NCBI GenBank assembly: GCA_019421385.1
Contig: JAHZFK010000011.1
Span: 9,489-73,488, forward strand
Length of the DNA: 64,000 bases
Source: Clostridiales bacterium
GTDB lineage: Bacteria; Bacillota; Clostridia; Oscillospirales; Butyricicoccaceae
Direction of reading: 5' to 3'
Numbering within the stretch: position 1 is the stretch's first letter; every line of letters starts with the position of its first letter. The notes under the pieces were generated by a model. It was not told the DNA's origin, made no database searches, and worked only from the letters and a program-made list of their open reading frames with translations. Both the position numbers and the translations under genes were made by a program. Shown here one piece after another: positions 34,280-42,170 of this stretch.

Positions 34280-35334
34280 GCTGGCAGGAAATACTGCGTG
34301 GACGAAACGCCGAAGCAGGCAGTAAGCGCATCACGGTCGGATTTGACGGCTTTGTCGATACCATCGTCCGTCCGCTGCGGCAGTCTGCCTCGCAAGGGAC
34401 AGCGGCACAGGCATTTTCGACCATCCGGCAGTTTGGCGAGTTTTTAATCAGCAAGGCGGAGAAAAGCTGTTCGGTCGAACTGGCAGTGGAAGCGCGGCAG
34501 TTGGGCGGCAATCTGCCATTTCTGTCGCGCGCAGCTGGCGGCTTGGGTGCGGACGTGTCCTGCATCGGGATGCTGGGAGAGCAGGGAATGGTTGACCCGC
34601 TGTTTGCTTCCATGCCATGCACACTGTATCCGTTTGCACCGCCGGGACAGTCGACCTGCATGGAATTTGACGACGGAAAAGTATTGCTGGCGTCGGATTG
34701 CACGCTGTCAGACGAGCCTTGGCGCTTGGTCGAAGCGGCAACCGACGGAAAGGCTGCGGAGCTGTTTGGTCAGGCTGACTTGTTGGCGCTGGTCAACTGG
34801 AGCGAACTGTCCTTTGCGCATGCGCTGTGGCAGCGCGTACAGGAGGAGATCGCGGCAAAAGAGGCGGACAAAAACCGGTTTGCGTTTTTTGATCTGTGTG
34901 ATGTATCCCGAAAAAGCACCGATGAATTGGATGCGGTGCTGCGCCTGATCGGCAGGTTCGCGGCTTATCGCACGGCAATTCTCAGCCTGAATGAAAATGA
35001 AGCGCAGATCACGGCAGAACGGCTGTTATCCGGCCAAAGTGATCCGGTGGAGATTGCACAGGCGGTTCGTGCGGCATATGGCATTGACGAGGTCATTGTG
35101 CATATCATTCGGGAAAGCGTGCTGGTTACGCCGTGCGGCGTGACAAGACAGGCAACGGAGTTCGTGGAACGACCGAAAATTTCCACCGGAGCGGGAGATA
35201 ACTTTAACGGTGCATTTTGCTTTGCCACGGTGATGGGATTGACCGATATCGACCGAATCGCGTTTGCAAATGCGTTTGCGCATCGGTATATTACAACGGG
35301 ACGCAACCCTACCTTGCAGGACATGCTTGGCTGA
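34276..35334 (+). CDS. PfkB-family carbohydrate kinase
   Basis: A 352-residue kinase. The C-terminal signature STGAGDNFNGAFC holds the anion hole and catalytic base D308; the N-terminal Gly-Gly motif is RAAGGLGAD. The N-terminal 20 residues before VGFDGFVD are somewhat unusual. It phosphorylates a sugar derivative, most likely the substrate or product of the adjacent enzymes. ATG 34276 overlaps the deaminase stop (ATGA). A strong terminator closes the nine-gene operon. Confidence 0.87.
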   Translation: MSWQEILRGRNAEAGSKRITVGFDGFVDTIVRPLRQSASQGTAAQAFSTIRQFGEFLISKAEKSCSVELAVEARQLGGNLPFLSRAAGGLGADVSCIGMLGEQGMVDPLFASMPCTLYPFAPPGQSTCMEFDDGKVLLASDCTLSDEPWRLVEAATDGKAAELFGQADLLALVNWSELSFAHALWQRVQEEIAAKEADKNRFAFFDLCDVSRKSTDELDAVLRLIGRFAAYRTAILSLNENEAQITAERLLSGQSDPVEIAQAVRAAYGIDEVIVHIIRESVLVTPCGVTRQATEFVERPKISTGAGDNFNGAFCFATVMGLTDIDRIAFANAFAHRYITTGRNPTLQDMLG

Positions 35335-35337
35335 TTG

Positions 35338-35375
35338 AAAAAAACCAGATTCCCAATATGGGAATCTGGTTTTTT
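35338..35375. terminator. Terminator closing the sugar operon
   Basis: AAAAAACCAGATTCCC pairs with GGGAATCTGGTTTTTT around a short AT loop. A strong bidirectional hairpin between convergent operons. Confidence 0.9.
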
Positions 35376-35420
35376 GATGTTTCTCGAAGAAAGGACCGTA
35401 CAAAATAAACTTGTCATGTG

Positions 35421-35906
35421 TTAGGTGTGCCGCACGGCATCCAGTAGATGGCTGAGGTCAGCTGCATCCGGATGGGACAGCGCGGCATCGAAATTGTCGA
35501 GCATGGCCTGACGGCGCGGGCTGTCCTCCATGGCTTCATAACGGGTGCGGACGGCTGTGGGCATCTTACCCTGACACATGTAGCTGCCGCATACCGTGGC
35601 GCTGTCCGGCAGATTTTGCCGCGCAGCGGACAGGATTTTATCGAAATACTCCGGCGCACCGCCGAAGCCCGCTGTGCCGAACAGAAAAATCTGCTGTGTG
35701 GTCACGCGCGCGAGAAATGCAGCGGTGTCGGCGTCGCAAGTGCCCTTGTCCGTCCAGAAGCCGACATAGATGCGCTCTGCGCGCAGGGCTTCGTCGCTTG
35801 GCGTGCCAAAATACAGGCAGTCACCAACGGGCAGGGTATCGCGGAGGGTTTCGGAGAGCAGACGGGTGTTGCCGGTTTTGCTGCTGTAAACAATTGCGTA
35901 AGTCAT
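35421..35906 (-). CDS. bilS: Flavodoxin-like protein, BilS
   Basis: A 161-residue short-chain flavodoxin with the FMN phosphate loop SSKTGNT at residues 8-14, a YVGFWTDKGTCD loop and FLFGTAGFGG. It is the last gene of a three-gene minus-strand operon, its ATG overlapping the BilR stop by 4 bases. In the described bilirubin-reducing operon a flavodoxin partner (BilS) accompanies BilR and presumably delivers electrons. The match is by gene order and family. Confidence 0.85.
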   Translation of the reverse strand: MTYAIVYSSKTGNTRLLSETLRDTLPVGDCLYFGTPSDEALRAERIYVGFWTDKGTCDADTAAFLARVTTQQIFLFGTAGFGGAPEYFDKILSAARQNLPDSATVCGSYMCQGKMPTAVRTRYEAMEDSPRRQAMLDNFDAALSHPDAADLSHLLDAVRHT

Positions 35907-37015
35907 ACGTTGTCCTTCCTTTCATAGATGCAGTGTACGCCTTGATGGGCCATCATGCCGCCAAGGCATTTTTTGTTGCAGCGCACGCAGCGCCGAATTT
36001 CCTCTGCATGGTCGGAGCAAATCTTGCGTGGCCAGTCCGGATCGGCAATCAGCTGGCGGCTCATCGCGGCGCAGTCGATGCGGCCAGAGACAAGCTGCTG
36101 CTCGATAAAATTGGGCTGCGTCAGGCCGCCGACGCCGCAGATGGGCAGCTTGGTCAGCTTCCGTACCGTGTCGCAGAACGAAAGAAAGCAGCCTTCTTCG
36201 TGGAAATACGGGTGGTTGGCGGGCGGAATTGTGTCGGTCAGCTCACCGTGGTTGGCCAGTGTGACATGAAAGCTGGTCACGCCCGCCTGCTCGAGCAGCG
36301 GGACGAATACGGGAAGTTCCTCCTGCAATACGCCTGCGTTGCCGTAATGTGGGTTTTCCTGCCGCACGGCCAGCTTGTAGTCGATCGGCAGGTCGGGCAG
36401 GCGGCGGCGCACCGCCCCAACGGCTTCAACGGCGAAACGCGCGCGGTTTTCCGAGCTGCCGCCGTATTCGTCCGTGCGGTGGTTGTATACGGTCGAACTG
36501 AAGCTGCCGCACATGCGGTCGCCGTGAATTTGCACCATGTCGAAGCCCGCTTTGCGTGCAAGCATGGCGGCTTCGCCAAAGCTCTCGGTGATTTCGTGAA
36601 TCTTACGCACGGGGAGATGGGTGATGTACGGCCCGACTTGCTCGTTGAGCAGAGGACGCAGATCGGCCATGCTGATGCGCTTGGTGAGCACACCCGGAAG
36701 GTACTTGAGCATTGCTTTAATGTTGGAATCTGACTGGTGCAGCTGCGCACACAGCAGGCAGCCTTCCGCGTGGACAGTTTCGGCAATGCGCTGATAGAGG
36801 GCGAAGCCCTTTTGGGTATAAAGGGACGGGCCGAAGCCGTGCTTCAGCACCGGCACATCGCCTAAGATTATCATGGCGCAGCCGCCTGCGGCAATGGCAC
36901 GATAGCGGGCGAGCAGCTCCTCCTCGGGCAGCCCCATCGAGGTGGGGGCAAAAATGATGCGGTTTTTTAAGGTCAGCCCGCCGTAGTTTATCGGGCTGTT
37001 TATCGTCTCGTACAT
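35903..37015 (-). CDS. bilR: Bilirubin reductase, BilR (Old Yellow Enzyme family)
   Basis: A 370-residue flavoenzyme of the OYE/2,4-dienoyl-CoA reductase type: FMN barrel start LKNRIIFAPTSMG, C-terminal four-Cys set CVRCNKKC plus a later Cys in GVHCIY that should bind a 4Fe-4S cluster. The HGDR motif at residues 164-167 (H164, D166, R167) is, as I recall from the 2024 report on gut bilirubin reductase, the diagnostic active-site motif separating BilR from other OYE proteins. It reduces bilirubin to urobilinogen. It lacks the C-terminal FAD/NAD domain of larger dienoyl-CoA reductases, consistent with reliance on BilS. ATG 37015 overlaps bilQ by 16 bases. Confidence 0.9.
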   Translation of the reverse strand: MYETINSPINYGGLTLKNRIIFAPTSMGLPEEELLARYRAIAAGGCAMIILGDVPVLKHGFGPSLYTQKGFALYQRIAETVHAEGCLLCAQLHQSDSNIKAMLKYLPGVLTKRISMADLRPLLNEQVGPYITHLPVRKIHEITESFGEAAMLARKAGFDMVQIHGDRMCGSFSSTVYNHRTDEYGGSSENRARFAVEAVGAVRRRLPDLPIDYKLAVRQENPHYGNAGVLQEELPVFVPLLEQAGVTSFHVTLANHGELTDTIPPANHPYFHEEGCFLSFCDTVRKLTKLPICGVGGLTQPNFIEQQLVSGRIDCAAMSRQLIADPDWPRKICSDHAEEIRRCVRCNKKCLGGMMAHQGVHCIYERKDNV

Positions 37016-37428
37016 AGCTTGGTATTCGCTTCCTTTTCTTTGACTTTGGCGAGCAGCGCCAGCAGTTGCGCGCGTTCCTGTTCGTTGAGCGTCTGCAGCA
37101 CATCGTTGTCCCAGTCAAAAAACACCTGATGACTGGTTTCAAACGCCTGCAACCCTTTTTTGCTTAGGGTCAGGCGATAGGCACGGCCCCGTTTTTCCCG
37201 TAGGAAGAAACCGTCCTCCACCAGCCGCAGTGTGCTGCGCTGGCAGTAACCCCAGTCCAGACCGAGTGCGTTCGTCAACTCGGCCTGTGTGCAGCCCGGA
37301 TGGCGACCGACATAGAGCAGCGGATACAGCAGTCCTTGGCTGAGCCGGATCTGTTCAAGCACATGCGCGGTATAGGCGGTGAAGCTGCGGGACAGCACCG
37401 TGGAATAATAGGCTAAGGTATTGACCAT
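37000..37428 (-). CDS. bilQ: MarR-family regulator, BilQ
   Basis: A 142-residue winged-helix regulator. The MarR core is visible as LYPLLYVGRHPGCTQAELTNALGLDWGYCQRSTLRLVEDGFF, then the wing REKRGRAYRLTLSKKG and a C-terminal dimerisation helix. The gene is first in the bil operon. Two palindromes in its own promoter indicate autoregulation of the operon, presumably relieved by bilirubin or a related ligand. ATG 37428 lies 11 bases after AAAGGAG. Confidence 0.88.
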   Translation of the reverse strand: MVNTLAYYSTVLSRSFTAYTAHVLEQIRLSQGLLYPLLYVGRHPGCTQAELTNALGLDWGYCQRSTLRLVEDGFFLREKRGRAYRLTLSKKGLQAFETSHQVFFDWDNDVLQTLNEQERAQLLALLAKVKEKEANTKLCTRR

Positions 37429-37445
37429 AAGGAATATGCTCCTTT

Positions 37446-37488
37446 CTTGACTTTGTCAAGTATAAACCTAGGACTTGACAAAGTCAAG
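37446..37488. promoter_or_regulatory. Twin palindromic operators of the bil operon
   Basis: Palindrome A, CTTGACTTTGTCAAG (37446-37460), and palindrome B, CTTGACAAAGTCAAG (37474-37488), are each near-perfect dyads and are exact reverse complements of each other. They are separated by 13 bases and bracket the promoter. This is the size and symmetry expected for a MarR-type operator pair. Confidence 0.75.
37459..37487 (-). promoter_or_regulatory. Promoter of bilQRS
   Basis: On the minus strand TTGACT (37482-37487) is the -35 and TATACT (37459-37464) the -10, with 17 bases between. Operator B covers the -35 and operator A overlaps and follows the -10. Confidence 0.75.
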
Positions 37489-37541
37489 TTTAATTTGCGT
37501 AATTTTCATTTTGTTCACAAAGGGGGATTATGTCTTGTGGC

Positions 37542-37570
37542 TTGACAGCCGGCATTGCGCGCGGTATAAT
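37542..37570 (+). promoter_or_regulatory. Consensus promoter of the fluoride-riboswitch transcript
   Basis: Perfect TTGACA (37542-37547), 17-base spacer, perfect TATAAT (37565-37570). Confidence 0.85.
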
Positions 37571-37577
37571 ACCATCC

Positions 37578-37640
37578 GAGGGAATGAAGTGCTCCCGTGG
37601 CATAAGAGCCAAAACCGCTGATAAAGCTGATGACTTCTGC
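37578..37640 (+). ncRNA. Fluoride riboswitch (crcB motif)
   Basis: The conserved pieces of the crcB motif occur in order: GGGAATGAAGTG then CTCCC, a variable stem, AAAACCGCTGATA, and the signature AGCTGATGACTTCTGC. In the family the GAUG of the first hairpin loop pairs with the final CUUCU region to form the pseudoknot that binds fluoride with Mg2+. Here GAAG (37586-37589 region) can pair with CTTC (37634-37637). The aptamer's 3' end is shared with the following terminator, giving a transcription on-switch: fluoride stabilises the aptamer and prevents termination. Confidence 0.85.
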
Positions 37641-37670
37641 AAATTGTTTGCAGGGTTATCAGCTTTTTTT
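37624..37670 (+). terminator. Riboswitch expression-platform terminator
   Basis: AAGCTGAT (37624-37631) pairs with ATCAGCTT (37658-37665) and CTGCAAA (37637-37643) with TTTGCAG (37647-37653), followed by TTTTT. It is mutually exclusive with the aptamer. Confidence 0.85.
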
Positions 37671-37704
37671 GTGCCTGCAAACGGGAAACAAGGAGGAAAA
37701 CAAT

Positions 37705-38907
37705 ATGTTAACAAGTCTTGCCCTGATTTTTCTGGTGGGGATGAGTTTGGGATGGATCGTCACCCGGCTGCGGTTGCCCAGCCTGCTGGGTATGCTGCTG
37801 ACCGGCATCCTGCTCGGGCCGTATGTGCTCAACCTGCTGGACGCGTCCATTTTGGGCATCTCGGCCGATCTGCGTCAGCTCGCGCTTATCATTATTTTGA
37901 CGCGCGCGGGACTGTCGCTCAATCTGGAGGATTTGAAAAAGGTGGGTCGCCCGGCGGTGCTGCTGTGCTTCGTACCCGCCTGCTTTGAGATGGTCGGGAT
38001 GGTGGTGCTCGCGCCGCGGCTGCTCGGTATTTCGGTGCTGGATGCGGCCATCATGGGCGCAGTGGTGGCGGCGGTGTCGCCCGCCGTTATCGTGCCCAAA
38101 ATGCTGCGTTTGATGGAGCTGGGCTACGGCGCGCGGCACAGCATCCCGCAGATGATTTTGGCGGGCGCATCGGTGGATGATGTGTTTGTCATCGTCATGT
38201 TTACCGCCTTTACCGGTCTCGCGCAGGGCGGCACGGTATCGCCAGCGACGTTTGTTCAGATTCCGGTCTCGATCGTGACCGGCATTGCGCTCGGCTTATT
38301 GGTGGGCGTCGCGTTCGGTGCGGTATACCGCCGTATTCATGTGCGCGACTCGGTCAAGGTGGTTGTGCTGCTCAGCCTGTCGTTTCTGTTTGTCGCACTG
38401 GAAAACGCGCTCAAGGGCATTGTGCCGTTTTCCGGATTGCTTGCGGTGATGAGCTGCGGCATTGCGATCAACCGTCGCCGTCCGGAATTGGCGGCACGCC
38501 TTTCCGGTAAGTACAACCGTCTGTGGGTTGCGGCTGAAGTGTTGCTGTTCGTACTGGTCGGTGCGACGGTGGACATCGGCTATGCCGCGGCAGCGGGCGC
38601 AGCAGCCGTACTGGTCGTGCTGGGCGCGCTGGTGTTTCGCATGGCAGGCGTGTTTGTCTGCCTGCTGCATACCGCGCTTGACCGCAAGGAGCGCCTGTTT
38701 TGTATGTTGGCTTATACGCCGAAGGCGACAGTGCAGGCCGCAATCGGGTCGGTGCCGCTGTCGCTCGGTTTGGGCTGCGGGCAGATCGTGCTGACTGTGG
38801 CGGTGCTCGCGATCCTGATTACCGCACCGCTCGGCGCATTTGCGATCGATCTGACCTATCGCCGTCTGTTGGGAGCGGCAGATGCGCCGCAGGAAAGCGC
38901 GGCCTGA
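37705..38907 (+). CDS. Cation:proton antiporter under fluoride riboswitch control
   Basis: A 400-residue CPA-type antiporter with 11-12 membrane helices. The start ATG 37705 is chosen for AGGAGGAAAA upstream; the open frame before it covers the riboswitch. Family features: LILTRAGLSLNLEDL and the charged GASVDDVFVIVMFTAF helix with the paired Asp residues of the ion site. Fluoride-responsive operons are known to include Na+/H+ antiporters besides CrcB/Fluc and CLC-F channels. Its role may be to export fluoride or to restore ion/proton balance under fluoride stress. No crcB or eriC gene is in the window. Confidence 0.88.
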   Translation: MLTSLALIFLVGMSLGWIVTRLRLPSLLGMLLTGILLGPYVLNLLDASILGISADLRQLALIIILTRAGLSLNLEDLKKVGRPAVLLCFVPACFEMVGMVVLAPRLLGISVLDAAIMGAVVAAVSPAVIVPKMLRLMELGYGARHSIPQMILAGASVDDVFVIVMFTAFTGLAQGGTVSPATFVQIPVSIVTGIALGLLVGVAFGAVYRRIHVRDSVKVVVLLSLSFLFVALENALKGIVPFSGLLAVMSCGIAINRRRPELAARLSGKYNRLWVAAEVLLFVLVGATVDIGYAAAAGAAAVLVVLGALVFRMAGVFVCLLHTALDRKERLFCMLAYTPKATVQAAIGSVPLSLGLGCGQIVLTVAVLAILITAPLGAFAIDLTYRRLLGAADAPQESAA

Positions 38908-38912
38908 TGCAG

Positions 38913-38951
38913 AAAAAGACGGCTTGAGCAGTGCTCAAGCCGTCTTTTTTT
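38913..38951. terminator. Bidirectional terminator after the antiporter
   Basis: AAAAAGACGGCTTGAGCA pairs with TGCTCAAGCCGTCTTTTT. A long stem with A- and T-runs on both sides, serving the antiporter and the convergent ligase gene. Confidence 0.9.
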
Positions 38952-40560
38952 ATTGCTGCTGCACCTGCTGGCGCAGCTTATAGTGCATCAGTTTGCCGGT
39001 TGCTGTATGCGGCAGTTCTTTGACAATGTGGTAAATGCGGGGCCACTTGTAGGAGGACAGCATCGGGCTGTGCACGCAGTAGTCCTTGAGTTCCTCCACC
39101 GTCAGGCTTTCGTCCGACGGGACAACATACGCCGCAACTACCTCGCCGCGGAGCTGGTCGGGTACGCCGATGACCGCGCTTTCCGCCACCTTGGGGTGTT
39201 CATTCAGCACTGCTTCGATTTGGGTGGGATAGATGTTTTCGCCCGCGGACACGATCATATCGTCCTTGCGGCCGGATACGGTGACGAATTCATTTTCGTC
39301 CCACACGCCAACGTCGCCCGTGTACAGCCAGCCCTTGTAGAACTTCTGGGCGGTCATTTCCGGGTTGTTGAAGTAGCAAAATGCGCTTTTTGCAGGCGAA
39401 GAAATGATGATTTCGCCCGGCGTTTCGTTGTCATGCGGAACGGTTTCTTCCGGCTCGGCGTGTGTGCCGTCCTCATGAATGGCAACCAGCCGCACCTCGT
39501 CATCCGTGCAGGAGCGTCCGGCAGAGCCAGCCATTTCCGGCAGGTCGAACGGGCGCAGGAAGGTGTTCCAGAAGGTTTCAGTCGTGCCGTAGCCGTTGAA
39601 AATGTTGGGGGTCAAAAGCTGCATGTATTTTTCACATGCGGCTTTTTCAAACGGTGCGCCCATCGTGACGATGCCGCGCAGCGCGGACAGGTCGGCGGGG
39701 GTGCGCTCCTGCGTACGAGCGAGCATCGCAATGATGGTCGGCACGCCAATCAGGAACGAAATTTGGTACTTTTCTGCGTATTCCAGACAGCGCTTGGGCG
39801 CAAAGTCGCGCAGGATAACGACCTCACCGCCCGCATACAGCGTCGGGCACGGCCCGCCCGAATGGATGCCGCCGCGGTGAAACCATGGGGTCATGTTCAT
39901 CGTGCGGTCAGTCGGGCCAAGCGGGAAGTGCATCATCACATCGTGCGCGGACAGCACTTCGTTGATATTGTTGATCGGCACACCCTTGGGCCGGTTGGTC
40001 GTGCCCGAGGTGTAAAGCCGGGTGGTTTCATCATAGATATGCGGCGCGAAGTCGATCGGGGGATCGGTTTCGGGCTGCGCAGCCGTGTAATCGTCATAGC
40101 ACACATGACAGTCGGGAGTCTGTGCGCCGCCCTTATAGTCCACCATCACGACGCGGGCAGGTTTGTGCTCACACAACTGGAGCGCGCCGCCGGACAGTGC
40201 ACCGAATTCGGCATCATAGAGAAACGCCTTGGGGCGGCTGTCGTCGATCACGAGCGCAATTTCCCCCGCGCCTTGCCGGTAGTTGACCGGGCAGGCGATC
40301 GCGCCGATCTTATGCGCTGCCAGATAGCAGAACACAAATTCGGGCGAGTTGAGCAGGGTGAACATCACCACGTCATTTTTGCCCACACCGTCTGCGCGCA
40401 GCGCGTGCGCCAGTCGGTTGGCTTCGGCATTGAGTTGGGCATACGTCCAGCGGCGGCCGGAAAGCGGGTCGTGCAGCGCGGGACGACTGCCAAAGCGGGA
40501 GACGTTGCGCAGAAAACCGTTCAGATAGGTGAAACGCGTTTCAAACGTCTCGCGGAACAT
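38950..40560 (-). CDS. Acyl-CoA synthetase (AMP-forming ligase)
   Basis: A 536-residue ANL-superfamily ligase: P-loop YTSGTTNRPKGVP, adenylate motif GYGTTETF, WLYTGDVGVWDE, hinge GRKDDMIVSAGENIYP and catalytic Lys in TATGKLMHYKLR. It activates a carboxylic acid with ATP and CoA (or an acyl carrier). I start at ATG 40560 (MFRETFETR); no good ribosome site precedes it, and TTG 40590, with GAGG about 11 bases upstream, is a serious alternative giving 10 more residues. It follows the ketosynthase by 43 bases, so the two are probably co-transcribed. Substrate unknown. Confidence 0.85.
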   Translation of the reverse strand: MFRETFETRFTYLNGFLRNVSRFGSRPALHDPLSGRRWTYAQLNAEANRLAHALRADGVGKNDVVMFTLLNSPEFVFCYLAAHKIGAIACPVNYRQGAGEIALVIDDSRPKAFLYDAEFGALSGGALQLCEHKPARVVMVDYKGGAQTPDCHVCYDDYTAAQPETDPPIDFAPHIYDETTRLYTSGTTNRPKGVPINNINEVLSAHDVMMHFPLGPTDRTMNMTPWFHRGGIHSGGPCPTLYAGGEVVILRDFAPKRCLEYAEKYQISFLIGVPTIIAMLARTQERTPADLSALRGIVTMGAPFEKAACEKYMQLLTPNIFNGYGTTETFWNTFLRPFDLPEMAGSAGRSCTDDEVRLVAIHEDGTHAEPEETVPHDNETPGEIIISSPAKSAFCYFNNPEMTAQKFYKGWLYTGDVGVWDENEFVTVSGRKDDMIVSAGENIYPTQIEAVLNEHPKVAESAVIGVPDQLRGEVVAAYVVPSDESLTVEELKDYCVHSPMLSSYKWPRIYHIVKELPHTATGKLMHYKLRQQVQQQ

Positions 40561-40603
40561 GGTGACATCATAGGTGTACTGGTTTTGCAAAGTGGGTTTC
40601 GCC

Positions 40604-41839
40604 TCATTTCTGGTATTGGGACACGATAATGCTGGAGTTTTGTCCGCCGAAGCCCAGAGAATTGGACATAGCGGCGGAAATTTTGGTCGGACGGGCCACA
40701 TTCGGGACATAATCGAGGTCGCAGTCCGGATCAGGGGTGGTCAGATGCAGCGTCGGCGGCAGCATACCGGTCTGTATCGCCTTGATGCAGGCGATTGCTT
40801 CGGTCAGACCGCCCGCGCCCATCAGGTGGCCGGTCGCGGACTTGGTCGAGGAGATCGGGGGCGCGGCTTCGCGTCCGCCGAATACAGCCTTGACCGCCAG
40901 CGTTTCGGCCTTATCGCCCAGCGGGGTGGAGGTGCCGTGTGCGTTGATATAACCGATGTCGGACGGCTGCATATCCGCTTTTTGCAGCGCCAGCCGCATA
41001 CAGCGGGCTGCGCCCGCACCGTCCGGGCAGGGAGCGGTGACATGGTGCGCATCCGAGGTGTTGGCATAGCCCGCCAGCACGGCATGGATTTTCGCGCCGC
41101 GGGCCAGCGCGTGATCTTCGGTTTCGATCAGCAGCGCGCCGCCGCCCTCGCCGATGACAAAGCCGTCTCGCTCTGCATCGAACGGACGGCAGGCAGTTTC
41201 GGGGTCGTCGTTGCGGCGGGACAGTGCCTTGGCCTGCGACAGTCCGGATACCACGATGGGACACAGGATGCTTTCACCGCCGACCGCGAGCACGGCGTCC
41301 GCTTCGCCTGCGCGCAGCAGCATGGCGGCGGTCATGATCGCGTCGCCGCCCGCCGAGCAGGCGGTGTTGAGCGTCAGGCTCGGCCCACGGATACCGCGCG
41401 CAATCGCAATCTGTGCGGCGGCGATGTTGCCGATGGTCATGGGCACAAAGCGCGGGCCGACGCGGTGTCCCGCGTCAAAGGCGGCTTGCGTCTGCGCGAC
41501 CGTGGTCACGCCGTCCATGGCAGTACCCATGACGATGCCGATGCGCTCTGCTTCCGGCTCAATGGCAAGGCCGCTGTCCGCCAGCGCTTCCTGCGCCGCC
41601 ACAAATGCGAACTGCATGAATGGGTCCATCGTGCGCGCAAGGGTTTTGGGCATGTGGTCGGCGGGATCGAAGCCTTTCAGCTCGGCCGCGATCTGCACCG
41701 GCAGCGCGGATGCGTCAAAGCGTGTGATCCGGCCGATACCGCAATGGCCGGAAACCAGCGCTTCCCAGTAGGAGGCAACCCCGATGCCGATGGGCGTGAC
41801 CGTCCCCATGCCTGTGATGACCAGTGTTTTCTCTTTCAT
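40604..41839 (-). CDS. Beta-ketoacyl-ACP synthase II (FabF-like)
   Basis: A 411-residue condensing enzyme with the complete Cys-His-His triad: C161 in LNTACSAGGD, His in INAHGTSTPLGD and His in KSATGHLMGAGG. It catalyses decarboxylative condensation of malonyl-ACP with an acyl chain. No other fab genes, ACP or malonyl transferase adjoin it. Instead it is paired with an acyl-CoA ligase under a promoter with a palindromic operator, suggesting an accessory system rather than housekeeping fatty acid synthesis, although a second fabF copy for fatty acids is possible. Confidence 0.88.
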   Translation of the reverse strand: MKEKTLVITGMGTVTPIGIGVASYWEALVSGHCGIGRITRFDASALPVQIAAELKGFDPADHMPKTLARTMDPFMQFAFVAAQEALADSGLAIEPEAERIGIVMGTAMDGVTTVAQTQAAFDAGHRVGPRFVPMTIGNIAAAQIAIARGIRGPSLTLNTACSAGGDAIMTAAMLLRAGEADAVLAVGGESILCPIVVSGLSQAKALSRRNDDPETACRPFDAERDGFVIGEGGGALLIETEDHALARGAKIHAVLAGYANTSDAHHVTAPCPDGAGAARCMRLALQKADMQPSDIGYINAHGTSTPLGDKAETLAVKAVFGGREAAPPISSTKSATGHLMGAGGLTEAIACIKAIQTGMLPPTLHLTTPDPDCDLDYVPNVARPTKISAAMSNSLGFGGQNSSIIVSQYQK

Positions 41840-41909
41840 AGTATTTCCCCATTTTATAGCAGGCTTCCAAGGTTTCTTTTATGACAGTTTTCTGCTGTAC
41901 ATATGACCG

Positions 41910-41930
41910 AAACTGTGGTTACCATAGTTT
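41910..41930. promoter_or_regulatory. Palindromic operator before the FabF-like gene
   Basis: Half-sites AAACTGTGGT and ACCATAGTTT (9 of 10 bases symmetric) flank one base. It lies just downstream of the -10 of the FabF promoter, a position suited to repression. The cognate regulator is not in the neighbourhood. Confidence 0.6.
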
Positions 41931-41941
41931 TATTCTTGTTT

Positions 41942-41969
41942 ATTATACCAGAAAGTGGTGGAAAGTAAA
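41942..41969 (-). promoter_or_regulatory. Promoter of the FabF-ligase pair
   Basis: On the minus strand TTTACT (41964-41969), 16-base spacer, TATAAT (41942-41947). The remaining part of the 331-base gap (41970-42109) shows no gene. Confidence 0.55.
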
Positions 41970-42109
41970 AGTGCATTTCACATGCGGATTGCACATTATG
42001 TTGTGTTCTGCATGACAAATGTACATATATTCTGCATAAATAGAGCGGATGATATACACGATGACAGAAGGCAGGGTGGGTTTGTGAGAAAATTTTATTA
42101 CATATGCGA

Positions 42110-42141
42110 AAACGCGAACCGGATTACTCCGGTTCGCGTTT
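42110..42141. terminator. Hairpin downstream of the FtsX permease gene
   Basis: A 14-bp perfect stem (42110-42123 with 42128-42141, loop TTAC). It lies 30 bases past the permease stop and is the likely terminator of the minus-strand resistance operon. Confidence 0.65.
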
Positions 42142-42170
42142 GGCAAAGCAAGGAGCGTGTGACTTGAGGG

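Noticed and set aside
38953..40629. A 558-codon + strand frame opposite the acyl-CoA ligase
   Set aside because: It mirrors the ligase gene, has no family resemblance and has His/Arg-rich composition typical of antisense frames in GC-rich genes.
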